In this document: positions 1 through 4,352 of the stretch, piece by piece
How positions within the stretch are numbered: the first letter of the stretch is position 1
How the letters are laid out: every line of letters starts with the position of its first letter
Assembly (NCBI GenBank): GCA_009775265.1
Contig: VSPG01000055.1
Span: 1-8,987 of the forward strand
Length of the DNA: 8,987 nt
DNA from: Muribaculaceae bacterium
GTDB lineage: Bacteria > Bacteroidota > Bacteroidia > Bacteroidales > Muribaculaceae
Direction of reading: 5' to 3'
Made by a program: the position numbers and the translations under genes
The notes under the pieces: model-generated
Told to the model about the DNA's origin: nothing
Databases searched by the model: none
The model's input: only the letters and a program-made list of their open reading frames with translations

Positions 1-107
1 CCTTGACAGGCCGCCCAATACTCTATGTCTTTTGCTTGGCTGAAAAAAATAAAATTCTTATCCCGAACTCACGTTATAGAATAGCATCACAAACCTAACC
101 TTACATT

Positions 108-1319
108 ATGGATATGAAACATTTTGCTATGCTTGCAGCTGTGGCCGTGGCAATAGCCGGCTGCTCGGACGACGGTCCGAAAACGAAGAATACTCCTCCC
201 GTGCGGGTGCAGATGAGCGCCGGCGAGGCGGCTTCGGCTGCGAGCGCGAATGCGCTGGCCTACCGCACGTTCGACAAGTTGTACAAGCAGTCGGAGAACG
301 TGGCGTTCTCGCCGCTGAGCGCTCAGATGGCTCTCGCCATGACTGCCAACGGCGCCACCGGTGAAACTCTTGATGAAATGCTCGCGGTGTTGTGTCCCGA
401 CGCTTCGCTTGCCGATTTGAACTCGCTTTACGGCAAGCTGTACAACACACTTCCCGTGACGGACAAGCGCACCCGTGTGGCAATGGCAAATTCGTTTTGG
501 CACGACAACGCCGTTGTTCCCAATTCCGGCTTCTGCGCCACGCTTTCCGACGACTATGGCGCAATAGTGCGCGCCTACGACGTCAAGAACAAATCCGCAG
601 CCGCCGATGCAGTGAACGGGTGGGTGAAAAATGCCACAAACGGCGTGGTCCCCGAGCTCGTGGATGCCGATCAAATAAAATCGTTCGTCATAGCCAACGC
701 GCTGTATTTCAAATCTGAATGGACTGAAAAGTTCGACATGAAGGACACGAAGAACGACATGTTCACGAACTCGGATTTCTCCACTTCCTCCGTGCCGTTC
801 ATGAATGGCGAAATGGATGGCCGTTACACGGAATTCGGCACTACGGAGATTGCCGAATTGCCGTTCGGCAACGGAGCGTACACTATCACGCTCGTGCTTC
901 CCGAGCGCGGTTGCATGCCCGACAAGGCGCTTGCCGAAATAGCTGCCGACCCGGGAGCGCTCGATGCCACTTTGAAAAATTGTGAGGTCAGAGTGAAAAT
1001 GCCGCGCTTCAAGTTGGAGACACGCATGCAGCTTCAGGAGGTGTACAAGGCGTTCGGCATAGAGAGGGCATTCGACTCTCGCGCGCAGCTGACCGGCATC
1101 TGCGTGGCTGGAGCAACCTTGAGCTGCATCGTGCATGCTTGCAGCGTGGAGGTGAATGAAGACGGCGCGGAAGCTGCCGCAGCCACTGCTACCGGAGGAG
1201 ACCTGGCGGTAGTCGGCCCTATGGGTGCAAGCATCGAGATTGACCGACCGTTCGCCTACATGATTCGCGAGGCAAGCACCGGTGTCATTCTCTTTATGGG
1301 TGCCATCAATAAATTCTAA
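108..1319 (+). CDS. Serpin-family protease inhibitor, predicted surface lipoprotein
   Basis: This 403-residue protein is a serpin, a suicide inhibitor that traps a serine or cysteine protease when its reactive loop is cut. Visible family features are NVAFSPLS (64-71), the ANALYFKSEW block near 195-205, ELPFGNGAYTITLVLP near 250-265, the hinge EDGAEAAAATAT (351-362) and the C-terminal DRPFAYMI...ILFMGAI block (379-400). The small alanine-rich hinge is typical of inhibitory serpins. The reactive loop, between G353 and P381, is about three residues longer than in alpha-1-antitrypsin. The scissile bond probably lies within residues 366-372 (L-A-V-V-G-P-M), so trypsin-like specificity is unlikely. 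The N-terminus is a lipoprotein signal with lipobox AIAGC (C19), followed by S-D-D, resembling the Bacteroidetes surface export signal, so the inhibitor probably sits on the outer cell surface. Methionine 3 is an alternative start. The known relative in Bacteroidales is miropin of Tannerella forsythia. The gene appears monocistronic. The family call is firm; target and location are inferred. Confidence 0.95.
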   Translation: MDMKHFAMLAAVAVAIAGCSDDGPKTKNTPPVRVQMSAGEAASAASANALAYRTFDKLYKQSENVAFSPLSAQMALAMTANGATGETLDEMLAVLCPDASLADLNSLYGKLYNTLPVTDKRTRVAMANSFWHDNAVVPNSGFCATLSDDYGAIVRAYDVKNKSAAADAVNGWVKNATNGVVPELVDADQIKSFVIANALYFKSEWTEKFDMKDTKNDMFTNSDFSTSSVPFMNGEMDGRYTEFGTTEIAELPFGNGAYTITLVLPERGCMPDKALAEIAADPGALDATLKNCEVRVKMPRFKLETRMQLQEVYKAFGIERAFDSRAQLTGICVAGATLSCIVHACSVEVNEDGAEAAAATATGGDLAVVGPMGASIEIDRPFAYMIREASTGVILFMGAINKF

Positions 1320-1324
1320 GGATA

Positions 1325-1358
1325 CGGATGTGCTGCGTCATTTGACGCAGCACATCCG
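1325..1358. terminator. Perfect inverted repeat, likely bidirectional terminator
   Basis: Bases 1325-1340 and 1343-1358 are exact reverse complements, giving a 16-bp stem with a 2-nt TT loop. The repeat starts 5 nt after the serpin stop codon and lies 9 nt from the stop codon of the convergent minus-strand gene, where a shared terminator is expected. There is no strong T-tract on either side, so Rho-independent termination would rest on the very stable stem. A role in protecting mRNA 3' ends is an alternative. Confidence 0.75.
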
Positions 1359-1367
1359 TTCATAAGG

Positions 1368-2162
1368 TCAATCGCGCGGGGCAATGGGTATTTCCGGCCG
1401 AGGTATGCCCATGGTGGGGTTGCGCGGCCCCCATTTCGCTTTGGAACGTAGCGCTTCATATACGATGCCTCCCACGTCCACGCTGATTTTCGCATCTCCC
1501 ACGCGGTAGTATGGAGCGACTATCGGCGCCCATTGCCATCTGTTCATATTGTCATACCGGGCGCGGGCTCCTACATCCACTCCGAAGCGCTCTGTGATGT
1601 CCCACGAAAGGTATCCGCCGAACTTTGGGCGCGAAATCATCTCTGCTATCCCCGGCGACATGCCGGGTTGCCATGCCGAGGTTGAATATGAACCGAACAG
1701 CGTTATGCCGAGGCGCGGTGCGAACTGCCAGTGCAGCGTGCCGCCGAATTGCCATTGCGTGGAAAGACCGCGGAAATACCCGTATTTGGTGGCGCCGGCA
1801 TAGGCGCTTACGTATATGTTGCCTATGCGTTGCGTTGCGTTGATGGTGCCGCTTTCCACTCCGGCCATGCCCGGGAGAGAGGCGCTGCCACCTTCGGCCC
1901 ACACGGCGCCGCTGCGCCACGATGTGATGAGTGGCGAATAAGACGGGGCGTCGAATGCAAAGCGCCGTGCCACCTCATCATCGCTCAGCAGGCATGAGGG
2001 CACATATTCTGTTCCATAGATAATGGCCGCAGGAAGTCCCGGCAAAACAGGTTCCGGCGCAGTTGCTGCGGTGCTGTCGGGAGACGCGGCAGGAATATCG
2101 GGAGTCTCCGCCGCGGCGTATGCTGCCACGGAGACGAGCAGGGAGAATATGAGTTTTCGCAT
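1368..2162 (-). CDS. Exported protein of unknown family, beta-rich, possibly outer-membrane associated
   Basis: I do not recognise this family. With the start at the ATG at 2160-2162, the product has 264 residues and begins MRKLIFSLLVSVAAYAAA, a standard Sec signal peptide cleaved near residue 18. An upstream in-frame ATG at 2217-2219 would add 19 residues ahead of this signal and is unlikely. After the signal comes a Pro/Ala/Ser/Thr-rich linker (about 19-46). From about 105 to 237 there are alternating polar and aromatic stretches, for example WQFGGTLHWQFAPRLGITLFGSYS (in part) near 137-160 and FGVDVGARARYD at 193-204, like strands of an outer-membrane barrel. The tail (240-264) is proline-rich and lacks a terminal aromatic residue, so this is not a textbook barrel end. 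The gene faces the serpin and shares its terminator. Function is unknown; an envelope location is inferred from the signal peptide and composition. Confidence 0.8.
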   Translation of the reverse strand: MRKLIFSLLVSVAAYAAAETPDIPAASPDSTAATAPEPVLPGLPAAIIYGTEYVPSCLLSDDEVARRFAFDAPSYSPLITSWRSGAVWAEGGSASLPGMAGVESGTINATQRIGNIYVSAYAGATKYGYFRGLSTQWQFGGTLHWQFAPRLGITLFGSYSTSAWQPGMSPGIAEMISRPKFGGYLSWDITERFGVDVGARARYDNMNRWQWAPIVAPYYRVGDAKISVDVGGIVYEALRSKAKWGPRNPTMGIPRPEIPIAPRD

Positions 2163-2166
2163 GTCG

Positions 2167-2174
2167 CAAAAATA
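2167..2174 (-). promoter_or_regulatory. TAnnTTTG-like box directly before the start codon
   Basis: On the minus strand the bases read TATTTTTG, matching the Bacteroidetes -7 consensus TAnnTTTG, only 4 nt upstream of the ATG at 2160-2162. No TTTG (-33) box sits at the usual distance. If it works, the transcript would be nearly leaderless; alternatively it is just part of the AT-rich leader these bacteria use for initiation. Confidence 0.25.
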
Positions 2175-2286
2175 CAAAAATTCTTTGATAAAGAGTTGAT
2201 AGTTGTCCGAAGAATTCATGTATTTGCAATCATTTGTTTACCTGTCTCTTATCCCAGGCTTTCCTGCGGGCTTTTTATTTTGTCGC

Positions 2287-2391
2287 CTACGGTTTGTCGA
2301 AAGCCATCCGCTCGGCCTCGGCAGCTTCCTCTTTTGATTTTCGTTCAGCGTCCTCCTTCTCTGGCTCGGAAATGTGGCGCGCATTCGGCGG
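2287..2391 (-). pseudogene. Possible remnant of a charged-helix protein
   Basis: Between two stop codons the minus strand reads 34 codons containing EPEKEDAERKSKEEAAEAER, a run of Glu, Lys, Ala and Arg like an amphipathic or coiled-coil helix, using the GAG, GCC and AAA codons common in this window. No ATG, GTG or TTG start precedes this run within the open stretch, so it cannot be an intact gene. Such charged segments precede the folded domain in several small Bacteroidales exported proteins, so this could be part of a truncated or frameshifted one. The continuation after the stop at 2287-2289 is unclear. A chance open stretch is the main alternative. Confidence 0.25.
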
Positions 2392-2483
2392 TTATTCGGA
2401 TTTAAAGGCCGCTCGCGGTCCATTGGCAGTCGGCATATATAGGGCGTTTCGGTCAAGCACGTTGTTCGTGACGCTTAAAAGTT

Positions 2484-2846
2484 TCAGAAACTGTACCGAA
2501 CTGCCACGCCGAGGGTAGGGTTGTATACACGCAGTTTGTTGTCGCGGTCGCCGAAGCGTTCGAGCGGACGCCATGATTTACCGGCGCTTAGCCCTACATA
2601 GTAGTGGTCGGCAAAGCTGCGGCCTATGAGTGCCCGCAGTTCCGAATCTGGGCTTCGCCGTGCCGTGTCGTCGCATAGCGCTTTAAGCAGCGGACAGCGT
2701 TGATTCCGGTCGATGCGCGTGATGCTGTCGGCTTCTGCTTCGTTGCGGATGTGCCGTTGCGCGGTGTCGGGCTTCGCGTCGGCGCATACAGCTATCGCGG
2801 CAATAGCTATGGTAAAGAATAATATGCGTAGCAGAATGATATGCAT
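2484..2846 (-). CDS. Small exported protein with barrel-like C-terminus, possibly truncated
   Basis: This 120-residue product is not recognised. Residues 1-24 form a Sec signal peptide (hydrophobic stretch 3-21, likely cleavage after A-D-A at 22-24). The middle (25-80) is polar and probably helical, with two cysteines (51, 58). The end has two strand-like segments, HYYVGLSAGKSW (81-92) and LRVYNPTLGVAVRYSF (105-120), closing with Y-S-F. A terminal Phe two residues after an aromatic is the classic outer-membrane barrel insertion signal, but two strands cannot make a barrel. Either the gene has lost its central part, or it is a small periplasmic protein that resembles a barrel end. It is divergent from the DedA gene and lies upstream of a decayed stretch. 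The signal peptide supports a real gene; function is unknown. Confidence 0.6.
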   Translation of the reverse strand: MHIILLRILFFTIAIAAIAVCADAKPDTAQRHIRNEAEADSITRIDRNQRCPLLKALCDDTARRSPDSELRALIGRSFADHYYVGLSAGKSWRPLERFGDRDNKLRVYNPTLGVAVRYSF

Positions 2847-2954
2847 AAGCGGGTTTTACACTACAAAACAATAGCGGTGAGGGATTTGTTTGATGATAGC
2901 GGCCGCCGATAATTTTTTATTTGTGAATCGACGGAGAGTTCCGATTTATTGTTG

Positions 2955-2962
2955 TAAATTTG
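2955..2962 (+). promoter_or_regulatory. Bacteroidetes-type -7 box for the dedA-rpe-ftsK run
   Basis: TAAATTTG matches the -7 consensus TAnnTTTG exactly and lies 33 nt before the ATG at 2996, leaving room for a leader of roughly 25-30 nt. No TTTG is found at the expected 19-21 nt spacing; the nearest is at 2920-2923, spaced 31 nt. This is the best promoter candidate for the plus-strand run. It lies in the divergent region shared with the small exported-protein gene. Confidence 0.5.
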
Positions 2963-2995
2963 CAGAGCCGCCGATGTGGCGTAAACCAAAGAACT

Positions 2996-3667
2996 ATGAC
3001 CGATTTGATGCTTCCTCTTGCAATATTTGATGCTGCCGAGTTTTTCGGCTGGTTTGTAGAGAATGCCAATTATCTGCTGGTGTTCTTGTTCATGATGATA
3101 GAAAGTTCTTTCATCCCGTTTCCGTCGGAGGTGGTGGTGCCTCCTGCAGCCTATCTTGCGGCGCAGCCGGGCCATGAGATGAATGTGGCAGGAGTCGTTC
3201 TTGCCGCCACGGCCGGAGCGGTGGCCGGAGCTTTTATCAATTATCTGCTGGCTTTGTGGATAGGCCGTCCGCTTGTCTATCGGTTCGCCGATTCGCGTAT
3301 CGGCCATGCCTGTCTTCTCGACAGAGAAAAAGTGCAGCACGCCGAGAAATACTTCGACGAGCATGGCGCTGTGTCCACTTTTGTCGGCCGCTTGATTCCG
3401 GCTGTGCGCCAGCTCATAAGCATCCCTGCCGGGCTTGCCCGCATGAACATAGGCATGTTCGCCCTGTTCACGGCTCTCGGTGCAGCTGTATGGAACAGCG
3501 TGCTTGCAGGTCTCGGTTGGTGGCTTGGACATACGGTGCCCCTCAGCTCGCTTTTCGAACAGGTGGAGCGCTACAACTCGTACCTTTCATGGGTGGGACT
3601 CGGCATCCTGCTGCTTTGCGTGGCGGTGATATTGTACAATGCTTTCAAAAAACACGATAAAAAATGA
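2996..3667 (+). CDS. DedA / VTT-domain integral membrane protein
   Basis: This 223-residue inner-membrane protein belongs to the DedA (SNARE-associated / VTT) family. Members support membrane homeostasis; some are proposed to flip undecaprenyl phosphate or phospholipids, coupled to the proton gradient. Visible signatures are an early acidic motif with E36 followed by PFPSEVVVPP (41-50), and the late motif GRLIPAVRQLISIPAG (131-146) with R132 and R138, followed by M150 and the aromatic-rich AVWNSVLAGLGWWLG. Hydrophobic segments lie at about 26-52, 63-89, 139-180 (re-entrant plus membrane) and 198-215, and the tail is lysine-rich. I chose the ATG at 2996; the upstream in-frame TTG at 2960 overlaps the promoter box. 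The stop codon overlaps the rpe start by 4 nt (ATGA), suggesting translational coupling. The substrate cannot be deduced. Confidence 0.93.
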   Translation: MTDLMLPLAIFDAAEFFGWFVENANYLLVFLFMMIESSFIPFPSEVVVPPAAYLAAQPGHEMNVAGVVLAATAGAVAGAFINYLLALWIGRPLVYRFADSRIGHACLLDREKVQHAEKYFDEHGAVSTFVGRLIPAVRQLISIPAGLARMNIGMFALFTALGAAVWNSVLAGLGWWLGHTVPLSSLFEQVERYNSYLSWVGLGILLLCVAVILYNAFKKHDKK

Positions 3668-4308
3668 TATTGGCCCCCTCTCTTCTCGCCGCCGATTTCC
3701 TGCATATCGGGCGCGAGGTGGAAATGGTGAACGAATCCGATGCGGATTGGTTGCATCTCGACGTGATGGACGGCAGTTTCGTGCCCAATATATCTTTCGG
3801 ATTTCCTGTCATAGAAGCCGTGGCTCGTGTGTCATGTAAGCCGCTCGACGTGCATCTTATGGTGGAGCGCCCGGAGCAGTGGATAGAGCGCCTGGCGGCA
3901 TGCGGGGCCGAATTCATGAATGTACATGTAGAGGCTGTCCGCCACCTGCATCGTGTGGTCGAGGCTATTCGGTCGGCAGGCATGCGTCCTGCTGTCACGT
4001 TGTGTCCCGCCACTCCCGTGTGCATGCTTGAGGACATAATTGCTGATGTCGACATGGTGCTGCTCATGAGTGTGAATCCGGGTTTCGGAGGCCAGAAATT
4101 TATACCCTCGACAGTGGAAAAGATAGAGCGTCTTCGCAGCCTTATAGAACGAACTGGCTCAAAGGCCTTGATAGAGGTGGACGGAGGAATAAACCGCGAA
4201 ACGGCTCTTGCCGTAGCCAGGGCCGGCGCCGATGCGCTGGTGGCGGGCACATCCGTGTTCCGGGCCGCCGACCCGCAGGCCGAAGCCGCCTATTACCATG
4301 GGCTGTAG
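3664..4308 (+). CDS. rpe: Ribulose-phosphate 3-epimerase
   Basis: This cytoplasmic enzyme interconverts D-ribulose 5-phosphate and D-xylulose 5-phosphate in the pentose phosphate pathway. At 214 residues it has the normal family length and a complete TIM-barrel pattern: APSLLAADF (4-12), the metal and catalytic motif HLDVMDGSFVPN (31-42, with H31 and D33), LDVHLMV (61-67, H64), SVNPGFGGQKF (136-146, the flexible phosphate-binding loop) and EVDGGIN (171-177, D173). H31, D33, H64 and D173 match the family's divalent-metal ligands, and D33 and D173 are the acid-base pair. The ATG at 3664 lies inside the end of the dedA gene, and no other start gives the conserved N-terminus. Nothing looks damaged. 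Confidence 0.97.
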   Translation: MILAPSLLAADFLHIGREVEMVNESDADWLHLDVMDGSFVPNISFGFPVIEAVARVSCKPLDVHLMVERPEQWIERLAACGAEFMNVHVEAVRHLHRVVEAIRSAGMRPAVTLCPATPVCMLEDIIADVDMVLLMSVNPGFGGQKFIPSTVEKIERLRSLIERTGSKALIEVDGGINRETALAVARAGADALVAGTSVFRAADPQAEAAYYHGL

Positions 4309-4352
4309 AAGTCTGCAATAGGAAATATTAGACAAACTCTCTCATTTCACGC

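Larger units (their letters stand above)
2163..2483. other. Intergenic stretch without an intact gene
   Basis: About 320 bases separate two minus-strand genes. No reading frame here has both a credible start and protein-like content. On the minus strand, reading frames with plausible composition are interrupted by stops, notably the TAA at 2392-2394 and the TAG at 2287-2289. Composition resembles neighbouring coding DNA rather than AT-rich spacer for most of its length, which suggests decayed coding sequence. Only bases 2163-2250 are clearly AT-rich and could hold control signals. Confidence 0.5.

Noticed and set aside
3..31. TTGACA at 3-8 as a sigma-70 type -35 box for the serpin
   Set aside because: No -10 hexamer lies at the right distance, and Bacteroidota use a different primary promoter consensus. 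I could not find a convincing TAnnTTTG box before the serpin either.
87..1136. A 349-codon minus-strand open frame opposite the serpin
   Set aside because: Its His/Arg/Gly-rich product shows no signal, domain or conserved motif, and the plus strand carries an unmistakable serpin.
2256..2280. Weak hairpin followed by T-rich bases, as a plus-strand terminator
   Set aside because: The stem is short and interrupted, and no plus-strand transcript is expected to reach it.
2238..2456. A 72-codon minus-strand frame in the gene-poor stretch
   Set aside because: The product is dominated by Arg, Pro and Asn and is not protein-like; the alternative frame at 2287-2391 looks more coding-like but has no start.
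2960..2995. TTG start at 2960 for the DedA protein
   Set aside because: It lies inside the -7 promoter box, adds 12 residues with no hydrophobic or conserved character, and an ATG at 2996 gives the expected N-terminus.
2861..3532. A 223-codon minus-strand open frame opposite dedA
   Set aside because: The DedA motifs on the plus strand are clear. The antisense product is low-complexity and charged without family features.
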